Assembly (NCBI RefSeq): GCF_000425185.1
Contig: NZ_AULH01000005.1
Span: forward strand, 186,001-250,000
Length of the DNA: 64,000 nucleotides
Origin: Pleomorphomonas koreensis DSM 23070
GTDB taxonomy: Bacteria; Pseudomonadota; Alphaproteobacteria; Rhizobiales; Pleomorphomonadaceae
Reading direction: 5' to 3'
The notes beneath the pieces are model-generated. The model was not told the DNA's origin, made no database searches, and saw nothing but the letters and a program-made list of their open reading frames with translations. Shown piece by piece: positions 34,748-43,522 of the stretch (the stretch's first letter is position 1; the number at the start of each line of letters is the position of its first letter). A program made the translations under genes and the position numbers.

Positions 34748-35674
34748 ATGAAGGTGAGGCTTCTCGGAATTCCGGTCGAGGACGGTGCCGGCCGCATGGG
34801 CTGCGAGATGGGACCGAGCGCCTATCGCACGGCCGGCATCATCGAGGCGATCGCCGAACTCGACCACCAGGTGGAAGACCTCGGCAACGTCGCCCGCGGC
34901 CCGCTGCCGGCGGTGACGCCGCCCTTCCCCCACCTCCGGCGCCTGCCGGAGATCGCCGCCTGGATCGCCACGGTGACCGAGGCCGCCTACCGGGCCGGCG
35001 ACGGCGCCCTGCCGGTGTTCCTCGGCGGCGACCATTCGCTGTCGGCCGGCACGGTGCCGGGCATCGCCCGCCGCGCCGCCGAGGAGGGCCGCCCGCTGTT
35101 CGTGCTGTGGCTGGACGCCCACACCGACTTCCACACGCTCGACAGCACGAGAAGCGGCAATCTCCACGGCACGCCGGTCGCCTATTTCACCGGCCGGACC
35201 GGTTTCCACGGCTGCTATCCGCCGCTCGCCCATCCGGTGCCGCCGGGCAACGTCGCCATGGTCGGCATCCGCTCGGTCGATCCCGACGAGCGGCGGGCGC
35301 TTTCCGGCTCCGGCGTCACCGTTCACGACATGCGCGCCCTCGACGAGTACGGCGTCGGCACGCTGGTCGGCCGCTTCGTCGAGCGTGTGGCCTCAGTGAA
35401 CGGCCTCTTGCACGTCAGTCTCGATGTCGATTTCCTCGAACCGGCGATCGCCCCCGGCGTCGGCACCACGGTGCCGGGCGGCGCCACCTTCCGCGAGGCG
35501 CACCTGATCATGGAGATGCTGCACGACAGCGGCCTCGTCTCGTCGATCGACCTCGTGGAGCTGAACCCCTTCCTCGACGAGCGCGGCCGCACCGCCACGC
35601 TGATGGTCGACCTTCTCGCCAGCCTGATGGGCCGCACCGTCATGGACCGGCCGACCCGGAGCTTTGCAGCATGA
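34748..35674 (+). CDS. rocF: Arginase
   Basis: 308 residues. Ureohydrolase metal motifs in order: 'GGDHS' (H96), 'DAHTDFHT' (D123, H125, D127) and 'DVDFLEP' (the usual DVDxxDP, with Glu in place of the last Asp). The loop 'SGNLHGTPVA' is typical of arginase rather than agmatinase. It hydrolyses arginine to ornithine and urea with two manganese ions. Start ATG 34748; the frame is open from 34724. It overlaps the ornithine cyclodeaminase gene by 4 bases (ATGA), giving a two-step arginine to proline route. Confidence 0.92.
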   Translation: MKVRLLGIPVEDGAGRMGCEMGPSAYRTAGIIEAIAELDHQVEDLGNVARGPLPAVTPPFPHLRRLPEIAAWIATVTEAAYRAGDGALPVFLGGDHSLSAGTVPGIARRAAEEGRPLFVLWLDAHTDFHTLDSTRSGNLHGTPVAYFTGRTGFHGCYPPLAHPVPPGNVAMVGIRSVDPDERRALSGSGVTVHDMRALDEYGVGTLVGRFVERVASVNGLLHVSLDVDFLEPAIAPGVGTTVPGGATFREAHLIMEMLHDSGLVSSIDLVELNPFLDERGRTATLMVDLLASLMGRTVMDRPTRSFAA

Positions 35675-36726
35675 CCACCCTTTCCCCGCTCGCCATCGTC
35701 CCCTTCGTCTCGGTCGACAACATGATGCGGCTGGTGCTGTCGATCGGCGTCGAAACCTTCCTCACCGAGCTTGCCGGCTACATCGAGGAGGATTTCCGCC
35801 GCTGGCCGGACTTCGACAAGACGCCGCGCGTCGCGTCGCATTCGGTGGACGGCGTCATCGAGCTGATGCCGACCTCCGACGGCACGCTCTACGGCTTCAA
35901 GTATGTCAACGGCCACCCCAAGAACATGCGCGAGGGCAAGCAGACGGTGACCGCCTTCGGCGTGCTGGCCGACGTCGGCTCCGGCTATCCGATGCTGCTT
36001 TCCGAGATGACGCTGCTCACCGCGCTCCGCACCGGCGCCACCTCGGCCATGGCGGCGCGGCGCCTGGCGCCGAAGGGCGCCTCGACCATGGCGATCATCG
36101 GCAACGGCGCCCAGTCGGAGTTTCAGGCGCTGGCCTTCCGGGCGCTTCTCGGCATCCGCCACCTCCGCCTCTACGACATCGACCCGGCGGCGACCGAGAA
36201 GTGCCGCCGCAACCTCTCCGGCCTCGGCTTCTCGATCACCGCCTGCCGATCCGGTCAGGAAGCGGTCGAGGGCGCCGACGTCATCACCACGGTGACCGCC
36301 GACAAGCAGTATGCCACCATCCTCAGCGACAACATGGTCGGCGCCGGCGTGCACATCAACGCCGTCGGCGGCGACTGCCCCGGCAAGACCGAGCTGCACC
36401 GCGACATCCTGAAACGCTCGTCGATCTTCGTGGAATATGCGCCGCAGACGCGCATCGAGGGCGAGATCCAGCAACTGGCGGCCGATTATCCGGTCACCGA
36501 ATTCTGGCAAGTACTGTCGGGTGAGGCACCGGGCCGCCGATCGGCGTCGGAGGTGACGCTGTTCGATTCGGTCGGCTTCGCCATCGAGGACTTTTCCGCC
36601 CTGCGCTACGTCCGCGACCGGCTCGCCGGCACGTCCTTCTACGAGGAACTTGATCTCCTGGCCGATCCGGACGAGCCGCGCGACCTCTACGGCATGCTGC
36701 TGCGGGCCGGGGCGGCCGTCATTTGA
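35671..36726 (+). CDS. ocd: Ornithine cyclodeaminase
   Basis: 351 residues, full length. Mu-crystallin/OCD fold with substrate region 'GTLYGFKYVNGHPKN', Rossmann motif 'AIIGNGAQSEFQALAF' and 'TTVTADKQYATILSDNMVGAGVHINAVGGDCPGKTEL'. It converts ornithine to proline and ammonia using NAD. Translationally coupled to arginase. The last 8 bases overlap the convergent small membrane protein gene. Confidence 0.93.
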   Translation: MTTLSPLAIVPFVSVDNMMRLVLSIGVETFLTELAGYIEEDFRRWPDFDKTPRVASHSVDGVIELMPTSDGTLYGFKYVNGHPKNMREGKQTVTAFGVLADVGSGYPMLLSEMTLLTALRTGATSAMAARRLAPKGASTMAIIGNGAQSEFQALAFRALLGIRHLRLYDIDPAATEKCRRNLSGLGFSITACRSGQEAVEGADVITTVTADKQYATILSDNMVGAGVHINAVGGDCPGKTELHRDILKRSSIFVEYAPQTRIEGEIQQLAADYPVTEFWQVLSGEAPGRRSASEVTLFDSVGFAIEDFSALRYVRDRLAGTSFYEELDLLADPDEPRDLYGMLLRAGAAVI

Positions 36727-37192
36727 GGTGATCCTGGAGCGCCCGGAAGCGGATGGCCAGCTCGTCGCTGCCGGTCACGCCGCCCTTGGCGGGCAGCGAA
36801 TAGCCCGGCACCTCGATGCCCTGGTCGAGCATCTCCCTCACCGTCATGGTGCCGGCATCGACGATCTCGCCGGTGCTGGCGTTGGTGATGTAGTGCCGAT
36901 AGGTGTTGCTGCCGACCTTCCAGTAGGAATGGGTCTTCTTGGCTTCGAGGTCGGCGGCACTCGGCGGCGGCCGCGGGCCGGTCGCCGCGGCGATCGGGAA
37001 CGGCCGGGTGTTGAACCAGATCGCCGCCACCACGACGGCGACCACCAGCACCAGGAAGCCGGCAATCAGGAAGGAGCGGGCGTCCTGATGGCCGCCGCCA
37101 CGACGCCGACGTCGCGCCGCCGAAGCGGCCCCCTTCTTCCGGGTGACGCTGCCGATCGACGTCTGATGCGAGGCGACTCCGCGTGACTGCAT
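36719..37192 (-). CDS. Small single-span membrane protein, unknown
   Basis: 157 residues. A basic N-terminus (RKK, RRRRR around residues 18-32) precedes one hydrophobic span (about 41-60, 'FLIAGFLVLVVAVVVAAIW'), followed by a C-terminal periplasmic or cytoplasmic domain with 'YRHYITNASTGEIVDAGTMTVREMLDQGIEVPGYSLP'. The positive charge before the span predicts N-in topology. I recognise no family. Overlaps the ocd stop by 8 bases and is transcribed towards it. Confidence 0.65.
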   Translation of the reverse strand: MQSRGVASHQTSIGSVTRKKGAASAARRRRRGGGHQDARSFLIAGFLVLVVAVVVAAIWFNTRPFPIAAATGPRPPPSAADLEAKKTHSYWKVGSNTYRHYITNASTGEIVDAGTMTVREMLDQGIEVPGYSLPAKGGVTGSDELAIRFRALQDHLK

Positions 37193-37582
37193 GACCCGTC
37201 CTCCGAAATGCGCGGCGCTCCCTTTCTCCGCCAGGCCACCCGACGCAACGGGTGGAAATCCGGCCTCTTTCCGGCACTCCTTTCAAATATGCGCTCACAA
37301 GTGTGCATTTCCCTTGCCTGACTGATTTTTCCGGCCGGAAAACGATTCCATCCTGAACGTCCGGTTAACTTTATCGCTCGATGTGTCGCCATGCCCGACG
37401 GCAATCCATGGGCGAGAGCTTCCGGGAGACACTCGCCTCAGGAGTATATTCCTGCAAGATCTTCATTTTTCGGGACAATAGTCATCCATGAAAGGTAGCG
37501 ATGGCCATCGCCTTAAGATCGCGTTCACCACTTCCCCGTATTTCTGGAAACAAGTTTGGCCTCTACCGCAAGAAGAAGCGAA
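37193..37582. other. Divergent gene-free region upstream of the chemoreceptor
   Basis: 390 bp between the small membrane protein and the chemoreceptor gene. It becomes AT-rich towards the right (about 37440-37580), where the chemoreceptor promoter should lie. Nothing else is supported. Confidence 0.55.
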
Positions 37583-39289
37583 ATGCTCCTTAACAGAATT
37601 AAGTTGTGGAAAGTGATCGGCGCAGCCGTTGCGATATTCATCACGCTGACCGTGACGCTTCTGCTTTTCGTCGTCTACACGACGCTGTCGACCGACGCGG
37701 CACGCCAGGCGCTGGAAAAGCAGATGACCGCCGTCCGGACCGGCGCCCTTCTCATGGAGAAGGAGATTCCCGGCACCTCGGTTGCCTGGTCGGGCGACGT
37801 CGTCGACCACATCGAGCTTGCCGCCCTGCCGCCGTTCGAGAGCCACGACCTGATCGACAGCCTGACGCGCACCACCGGCGCCGCCGCCACCATCTTCGCC
37901 TATGACGCGGCCAAGGACGATTTCACGCGCGTCACCACGTCGATCCGCAAGGCGGACGGCAGCCGCGCCGTCGGCACCGACCTCGGCAAGGCGTCGCCGG
38001 CCTATGCGGCGATCAAGGCCGGCCGTACCTTCACCGGCGAGGCGGTCATCCTCGGCGCGCCCTATCTCACCGTCTACGCGCCGATCAAGGCGGCCGACGG
38101 CAAGGTGATCGGCATCCTGTTCGCCGGCATTCCCGAGGCGGCCGTCCATGCCACCAAGAACGGGCTGGTGCTGAAGATTTCCCTGCTCGGCCTGCTGCTC
38201 GCCGTCGCCGCCTCGGCCGCCGCCTCGGGGCTGGTGGCGAGGCTGATCCGGCCGGTGGCGCGGCTGTCCGGCCTGATGGAGCGCATCTCGCGCGACGAAC
38301 TCTCCGAAGATGTGCCCTACGCCGCCTATGGCAACGAGATCGGCACCATCGCCCGCGCCGTCGTCGTGCTCAAGGAGAGCGCCGTCACCCGCCTGACGCT
38401 CGAGCGGGACAAGAACGAGGAAACCACCAGGCGCGCGGCGCGGCAGGCGCGCGTCGAGACGCTGATCGACGACTTCCGCGCCACCACGCTGACGGCGCTC
38501 GGCGCGGTAAACCGCACCGTCGAGGATCTGCTGGCCACCGCCGGTTCGCTGGGCGTCGGCGCCGTGCGTACCGTTCAGGATGCCAGCGCCGCTTCGGTCG
38601 CCTCGGGCGAGGCCACCACCAACGCGCAGGCCGTCGCCTCGGCCGCCGAGGAACTTGCCGCCTCGATCGGCGAGATTTCCGCCCAGATCCAACGTACCGG
38701 CGCCATCGTCGCCGATGCGGCGCGCGGCACGCGCGACGCCGATGCCAAGATCAACCGTCTCGCCGCCGGTGCCGCCAAGATCGGCGAGGTGGTGACCCTG
38801 ATCAAGGCGATCGCCGAGCAGACCAATCTCCTCGCCCTCAACGCCACCATCGAGGCCGCCCGCGCCGGTGAGGCGGGACGCGGCTTCGCCGTGGTGGCGA
38901 GCGAGGTGAAAAACCTGGCCGGCCAGACCGCCAAGGCCACCGAGGAGATCGCCACCCAGGTGGACGGCATCCAGAACGCCACCGCCGACGCCGTTGAGGC
39001 GATCCAGGCGATCAGCGCCATCATGCAGGAGGTCGACCGCTACACCGCCGCCATCGCCGCCGCCGTCGAGGAACAGGGCGCTGCGACCGGCGACATCAGC
39101 CGCTCGGTCAACGCCGCCTCGGCTGGTTCGCAGCAGGTGGCGACCAGCGTCGGCGCCGTGCTGGCGACGGCCCGCGATACCGAGACGGCGGCGCAGAAGC
39201 TCGACCGCGACTCGCGCGAGGTGGCCGAGGAGGCGTCCGGGCTTGGCGCGACGATCGACGATTTCCTGACGGCGGTGGTCGCCGCCTGA
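37583..39289 (+). CDS. Methyl-accepting chemotaxis protein with single Cache sensor
   Basis: 568 residues from ATG 37583. First span about 11-33, then a roughly 150-residue periplasmic sensor of the sCache/Cache_3 type ('[21 protein letters not shown]'), second span about 195-222, HAMP domain ('[20 protein letters not shown]'), and the cytoplasmic signalling domain with the hairpin tip '[35 protein letters not shown]'. It reports an external chemical to CheA. No C-terminal CheR pentapeptide is seen. The ligand is unknown. Confidence 0.93.
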   Translation: MLLNRIKLWKVIGAAVAIFITLTVTLLLFVVYTTLSTDAARQALEKQMTAVRTGALLMEKEIPGTSVAWSGDVVDHIELAALPPFESHDLIDSLTRTTGAAATIFAYDAAKDDFTRVTTSIRKADGSRAVGTDLGKASPAYAAIKAGRTFTGEAVILGAPYLTVYAPIKAADGKVIGILFAGIPEAAVHATKNGLVLKISLLGLLLAVAASAAASGLVARLIRPVARLSGLMERISRDELSEDVPYAAYGNEIGTIARAVVVLKESAVTRLTLERDKNEETTRRAARQARVETLIDDFRATTLTALGAVNRTVEDLLATAGSLGVGAVRTVQDASAASVASGEATTNAQAVASAAEELAASIGEISAQIQRTGAIVADAARGTRDADAKINRLAAGAAKIGEVVTLIKAIAEQTNLLALNATIEAARAGEAGRGFAVVASEVKNLAGQTAKATEEIATQVDGIQNATADAVEAIQAISAIMQEVDRYTAAIAAAVEEQGAATGDISRSVNAASAGSQQVATSVGAVLATARDTETAAQKLDRDSREVAEEASGLGATIDDFLTAVVAA

Positions 39290-39365
39290 GGCCGGCGGCG
39301 CAAAAAAGTGGCCGCCGGGGGCTTGCATTGCCCCGGCGATCCCACTAGGTTCCGCGCCGTCATGT

Positions 39366-39442
39366 GCAGCTGTAGCTCAGTTGGCTAGAGCGTCGGATTG
39401 TGGCTCCGAAGGTCGCTGGTTCAAGCCCAGCCAGCTGTACCA
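39366..39442 (+). tRNA. tRNA-His (GTG)
   Basis: Acceptor GCAGCTG (39366-39372) pairs with CAGCTGT (39432-39438), discriminator A, CCA at 39440-39442. Anticodon stem TCGGA/TCCGA closes loop TTGTGGC with anticodon GTG. Confidence 0.93.
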
Positions 39443-39480
39443 TTTCACCCCTAAAAATCGCCGGTTTCCGCGACCCTGGG

Positions 39481-40572
39481 TCAGCCAACCCGTCCGCGTG
39501 CCGCCACCCGCCGCTCCTCGATCGAGCCGCCGGCGTGGAGGAAGTGTACGGTGTCGAACAGGTTGACCACCGGGCAGACGTGGTTCGGGATGACGAAGAG
39601 ACGTTCGCCGATCGCCGGCCGGCGCGGCGAGGCGGAGAAATCGATCACCCCGTGCTCCTCGGACAGCGAAGCGATTCGCGCCTCGGGATAGGCTGGCAGG
39701 TAGCCGTAGCCGTCGAGACCCAGGAGATCGGAGGTGAGCGCCTTGGAGCCGGCATCGATCACCGCGCGGCTGTCGGTCGGCCGGCTGACCACGGTGGCGA
39801 GCACGCCGAGCGCGCAGTCGTCATAGCCGCCGACGCCCTTGGCTACCTGGAATCTGTCGGAGAAGACATAGGTGCCGGGCCGGTACTCGGTGACGAGGCC
39901 GGCGTCGTCGCCGGCGGCATAGAGGTCCGGCGTGCCGCCCGACGAGACGACGGCCGGCGGCAGGCCGGCGGCGGCGAGCCGCGCAATCGACCGTTCCAGA
40001 AAGTCGCGCGCCTCGACCGCCCGGTGCGTCGCCGGGAAGGTCATCAGGCCGCCGAAGCGGAGGCCGGGCGCGGCGGCGATCGTCCGAGCCAGCGCCAGCG
40101 CCGCCTCGGGCGTCGTCACGCCGCAGCGGCCCATGCCGGTGTCGCATTCGACGAGAACGGTGAGCGGCGCGTCGGCGTCGGCAAAGGCGGCGGCGTAGCC
40201 TTCGACCACCACGGCATTGTCGGCGGTGACGGAGATGGCGATCCGGCGCTTGAGGGCCGCGAGGCGGGCCAGCTTGGCGGCGCCGACGATGTTGTAGGGC
40301 AGGAAGATGTCGGCAAGGCCGGCATCGGCCATCACCTCGGCCTCGCCGAGCTTCTGGCAGGTGATGCCGGCGGCGCCCAGCTCGACCTGTCGCAAGGCGA
40401 GATGCGGCATCTTGTGCGTCTTGATGTGCGGCCTGAGCCGCAGCCCATGCCGGTCGGCATAGGCCTGCGCCCGCCGGAGATTGGCCTCCACCTTGGCCGC
40501 GTCGATCACCACCGCCGGCGTGTCGAGCCCGGCGAGAGCATCAGCATGGGTGGTCGCGGACAGATCGGTCAT
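39481..40572 (-). CDS. PLP-dependent D-threonine aldolase / D-serine dehydratase-family protein
   Basis: 363 residues from ATG 40572, with GGAGG nine bases upstream. Alanine-racemase-type TIM barrel with the Schiff-base lysine K51 in 'RPHIKTHK', 'ECDTGMGRCGV', and the C-terminal D-serine-dehydratase-like domain holding the metal site 'PNHVCPVVN'. Such enzymes act on D-3-hydroxy amino acids. The choice between aldolase (glycine plus aldehyde) and dehydratase is not decidable here. A D-amino-acid enzyme fits the D-aminopeptidases encoded 10 kb away, though the genes are not adjacent. Confidence 0.87.
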   Translation of the reverse strand: MTDLSATTHADALAGLDTPAVVIDAAKVEANLRRAQAYADRHGLRLRPHIKTHKMPHLALRQVELGAAGITCQKLGEAEVMADAGLADIFLPYNIVGAAKLARLAALKRRIAISVTADNAVVVEGYAAAFADADAPLTVLVECDTGMGRCGVTTPEAALALARTIAAAPGLRFGGLMTFPATHRAVEARDFLERSIARLAAAGLPPAVVSSGGTPDLYAAGDDAGLVTEYRPGTYVFSDRFQVAKGVGGYDDCALGVLATVVSRPTDSRAVIDAGSKALTSDLLGLDGYGYLPAYPEARIASLSEEHGVIDFSASPRRPAIGERLFVIPNHVCPVVNLFDTVHFLHAGGSIEERRVAARGRVG

Positions 40573-41002
40573 GGCGGCAGTCCTCCGGAAAATGGCTCCC
40601 TCGGGCATAGCATAAAGCGACGACCGCCGCCCTCCCCGCGCCCAAGCCGGCACCGGCCGGAAAAAATGTAACGAATCATGACGGCCGATGGCCGACGGTG
40701 CCATCGGCCCGGCCCACGGCGGAGCGCAGCCGGCAAGCCCCGGTTGTTGCTTTCGCTGTTTTCGAAAGGTCTTCAGCCAGAAGTATTCCATCAGTCGCGT
40801 GATTTTGCGCTCCCGATCACGCAATCACACGAAATCGTGAAAACACATCACGGAACCTGTCGCGCCGTGTTGAGTTCCGGCCCACTTTCTAATTCCCATA
40901 GCGAGGTCTATACCATGATTCATCGAAGCGAGACGAATATTGGGGCTGGACAAGACCTTCTTTCGGGCCCGACTTCGCCACTTCAATACACGGAGTATGG
41001 AA
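40573..41002. other. Divergent gene-free region
   Basis: 430 bp between the D-threonine-aldolase-type gene and the small secreted protein. It holds a 12-bp palindrome CACGA-AA-TCGTG at 40828-40839 and an AT-richer right half. No convincing gene. Confidence 0.5.
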
Positions 41003-41329
41003 ATGAAAACCTTGGCTCTTGTCGCCTTTACTGCCGCCGCTCTCGCTGTCCCGACGCTGGCCTCAGCCGCCGAGCAGAGCTACTACAATCCTCCCGATAA
41101 TACTTTCATCTCCGGCAACCTGAACGTGGCCCCGGCCGCCAATAGCGATGCGGCGCGCTACACGCAGACCGTCACCTACTTCGAGCCGTCCGATGGCACG
41201 TTCGTGACCACCAAGGTCGGCGCCGCGCCGACCATCGCCACTCATGACGCCGTCAAGACCAGCGGCGCGGTGTTGCATCTCTACCAGCCCAATGACGGCA
41301 CGTTCGTCGACGTGCCGGTCGGCAACTGA
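41003..41329 (+). CDS. Small secreted protein with three YxxPxDxTF repeats
   Basis: 108 residues. GGAG lies seven bases before ATG 41003. Sec signal peptide with cleavage about 'ASAAE' (residue 22). The mature part holds three imperfect repeats: YYNPPDNTF (27-35), YFEPSDGTF (59-67) and LYQPNDGTF (93-101), spaced 32 and 34 residues. No family is recognised. A GC-rich hairpin (41352-41381) follows. Probably periplasmic or extracellular. Confidence 0.75.
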   Translation: MKTLALVAFTAAALAVPTLASAAEQSYYNPPDNTFISGNLNVAPAANSDAARYTQTVTYFEPSDGTFVTTKVGAAPTIATHDAVKTSGAVLHLYQPNDGTFVDVPVGN

Positions 41330-41351
41330 TCCCGCCTGCCGCGAACAACGG

Positions 41352-41381
41352 GAACGGCGCCGGTCTCCACCGGCGCCGTTC
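41352..41381 (+). terminator. Hairpin after the small secreted protein
   Basis: Perfect 12-bp stem (41352-41363 with 41370-41381) with a 6-base loop, 22 bases after the stop. There is only a weak T-tract. Confidence 0.65.
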
Positions 41382-41500
41382 TCATGTTCGGCAGCTATCG
41401 GACAAAGCCCCGCGACGGCCCTTCGGGGCGCGCGCTTTTTCCTTTGCCTTGCCCGCGAACTCGGTTATACGAACCCTTGCTTTGCGCCCTCGGCGCGCGA

Positions 41501-41544
41501 GCACCCGTAGCTCAGCTGGATAGAGTGCTGCCCTCCGAAGGCAA
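41501..41544 (+). pseudogene. Truncated 5' half of a tRNA-Arg (CCG) gene
   Basis: Bases 41501-41544 match the 5' half of the intact tRNA-Arg at 41792-41868, from the acceptor strand through the D-arm and anticodon loop CTCCGAA. The sequence then diverges, with no variable loop, T-arm or 3' acceptor strand. A good promoter (TTATAC about 35 bases upstream) precedes it, so this is probably the original chromosomal copy, cut near the 3' side of the anticodon stem. It marks the left border of the accessory region. Confidence 0.8.
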
Positions 41545-41615
41545 GGCTAAGTCAAGCGTGTTGTGGGCGAGGGTCAAAAAAGACGAGGGAAACCAAGCGA
41601 TTGGCGAAACTCGAA

Positions 41616-41650
41616 GGAAGCAGAGAAACTGCTTCCGTGGTCACGGAAGC
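41616..41650. repeat. Mutually exclusive hairpins at the island border
   Basis: GGAAGCAG (41616-41623) pairs with CTGCTTCC (41629-41636). The second arm, as GCTTCCGTG (41631-41639), also pairs with CACGGAAGC (41642-41650). GGAAGC recurs at 41656-41661 and 41670-41675. Lies between the broken and the intact tRNA-Arg genes. Confidence 0.6.
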
Positions 41651-41791
41651 GCCGCGGAAGCAAACTGAAGGAAGCTGTAGAGTACGAACGACCACAATCG
41701 GCAGTGCCTCGGGCTCGCACCGTTTGCGATCGTTTGAAAGTTGAAATCGAGATTGACCCTGGTCGACCTCGGACACTATTTGAAGATAGAT

Positions 41792-41868
41792 GCACCCATA
41801 GCTCAGCTGGATAGAGCGCTACCCTCCGAAGGTAGAGGCCTCAGGTTCGAATCCTGATGGGTGCGCCA
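41792..41868 (+). tRNA. tRNA-Arg (CCG)
   Basis: Acceptor GCACCCA (41792-41798) pairs with TGGGTGC (41858-41864), discriminator G, CCA at 41866-41868. Anticodon stem CTACC/GGTAG closes loop CTCCGAA with anticodon CCG. A promoter-like TTGACC...CTATTT lies upstream. This intact copy presumably replaces the broken one at 41501. Confidence 0.95.
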
Positions 41869-41976
41869 TCTCCCCGTGAACGATTCCAAATGTGCTGGTC
41901 TGTGCAGACAGCACTCCCGCGACGGGGCGCTGCAAACTAGGGTGCCTGGCGCTCGCGTCGGTGATGCGCCCTTCGC

Positions 41977-43155
41977 TCATGACCATTGCGAAACCTTCGA
42001 AATCGTATCGAACATTCCCGCCGCGCCCTGACGAAGAGGATCGAGCGCCTCGACACGTTCTTTTGCCCATGCGATCCAAGCGCTCAAGGCGCTGTCGCCG
42101 ACGATGATATCGCCTTCGTCGAAGGCACGCTTTTCCACTTCGGCTAGAAGCACAAGAAGCCTGTCGCGCTGTTCCCAATTCGCCGCAAATTCGCAGAGCT
42201 TATTCCAGCGTTTGTCGTCGATTTCCTTGAGACGCCTTGCCTCGTACCGCCGCGCCTCTTCCTTGCGATACTGTTTCTGCCATTCCTCTTGCTCGCGCTT
42301 CTTCTGTTCTAAGATCGGCCCCGCCGCCATGATGGTGCCGACGATCTCAGGCAGCATGTCGCCAATCTTTGTCTTCTGGCTTTCGATCCATTGAGGCTGC
42401 CGGCCATCCAGGTACGTAGTGATCGACACGCGCAGGAAGCCTGACGAGTCGAGGCCGGATTGATGGTGGTCGGGATAGGCTGTCCACTTCCGTGTTTCGT
42501 CGCGCTGCTTAAGCGACTTCACCAACTTCTCCACGATCGAGCATTCAACGGCGTGGTTCGCAATCTCGAAGGTCACTCTTCCTGTCATCGGTGACTTCTC
42601 AATTTTGCCGCCCGCTTTCTCGACGCCCGTAAAAATCGCACTCGTGACCCGGAAACGATATAGGTCGCGTTCGGTCAGATCGGGGAGCACTCGGGGTGTC
42701 CACCAGGTTTCGTATCTTCGCCGTTTGCTCTCTTGTTCGCGTTCTCTCTGCTGCTTCTTGTGCTCCACAATCCACGCTTTCACGCGCGGATGAAGATTAT
42801 CCAGGCCATCCGGCACGGCAATGGCTTCTACCTTGGCGGCGGCGACCGTCGCGGACCTCTCGGCTTCCGGCAACGGCGCTGGCTTGGGGAGCGTGGGATG
42901 GATATCAGTTACCTGCGGAATGCCGTCCCTGCGAGGTGGTAGCTTGAATACAACTACCGGCTTGCCCGCCTCCTTTTTGGCCCAATAGCCGCGTGGTGGA
43001 TATGGCACGTCCATCCTGTCGCATATCTTGGCAAGTCCATTGCCGCTAATCCCGAACTCTTCCGCGAGACGGGTCATCGGCTTTTGCCAGACCAGCGTGT
43101 ACAGTTCCTCTCGGCTCACATGCCGCGCTTTTTGATGCACTGGTAAGTCCGCCAT
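41977..43155 (-). CDS. HTH-containing protein of a mobile-element-associated family, unknown function
   Basis: 392 residues from ATG 43155 (GGGGGAT upstream; the frame is open to 43236). The N-terminal segment 'SREELYTLVWQKPMTRLAEEFGISGNGLAKICDRMDVPYPPRGYWAKKEAGKPV' (about residues 12-65) is a helix-turn-helix unit I have seen in many uncharacterised proteins of islands and plasmids. The middle (about 135-320) is charged and helical, with a long K/E/R-rich coiled-coil-like stretch near 'EQKKREQEEWQKQYRKEEARRYEARRL'. It is the last gene of the defence region, 367 bases after the ABC-3C operon, and may be independent. No enzymatic motif is visible. Confidence 0.7.
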   Translation of the reverse strand: MADLPVHQKARHVSREELYTLVWQKPMTRLAEEFGISGNGLAKICDRMDVPYPPRGYWAKKEAGKPVVVFKLPPRRDGIPQVTDIHPTLPKPAPLPEAERSATVAAAKVEAIAVPDGLDNLHPRVKAWIVEHKKQQREREQESKRRRYETWWTPRVLPDLTERDLYRFRVTSAIFTGVEKAGGKIEKSPMTGRVTFEIANHAVECSIVEKLVKSLKQRDETRKWTAYPDHHQSGLDSSGFLRVSITTYLDGRQPQWIESQKTKIGDMLPEIVGTIMAAGPILEQKKREQEEWQKQYRKEEARRYEARRLKEIDDKRWNKLCEFAANWEQRDRLLVLLAEVEKRAFDEGDIIVGDSALSAWIAWAKERVEALDPLRQGAAGMFDTISKVSQWS

Positions 43156-43522
43156 AGCTATCCCCCGCTTCAGTAATCGGTTGATGGAAGGATACGACGG
43201 AAGGTGTGAAGGACGATAACTCCCGCGCGCCATCACTTGAGCTCAGCGAGTCTGATCGCTGCTCCGTCCACGGATGCTCTCTCTTATAAGCCGGGATTTC
43301 TGATCGTGGCGCGAATCCGGCCGATCAAACTTCCATTCGCCCATGAAGTGCTACGTGGACTGCTGGTCCTCGCCGCCCCCCCATAAGTACACGACGGCCT
43401 CTGTCCAGTCATTCGTCCGAAATATACATAAAAACTTCGGACAGACTCTGGAGTCCTACTCTCGCCGCGAATACGAGCAATATCTATATGAGTAGAATGA
43501 CGGATGGCCTAAATTCCGAACG
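43156..43522. other. Gene-free region between the HTH protein and the DUF3732 ATPase
   Basis: 367 bp, no convincing frame. It must carry the promoter of the HTH-protein gene. AT-rich around 43410-43500. Confidence 0.55.

Noticed and set aside
40828-40839. CACGA-AA-TCGTG palindrome as operator
   Set aside because: 12-base palindromes occur by chance in this length; no second copy seen and no adjacent regulator.
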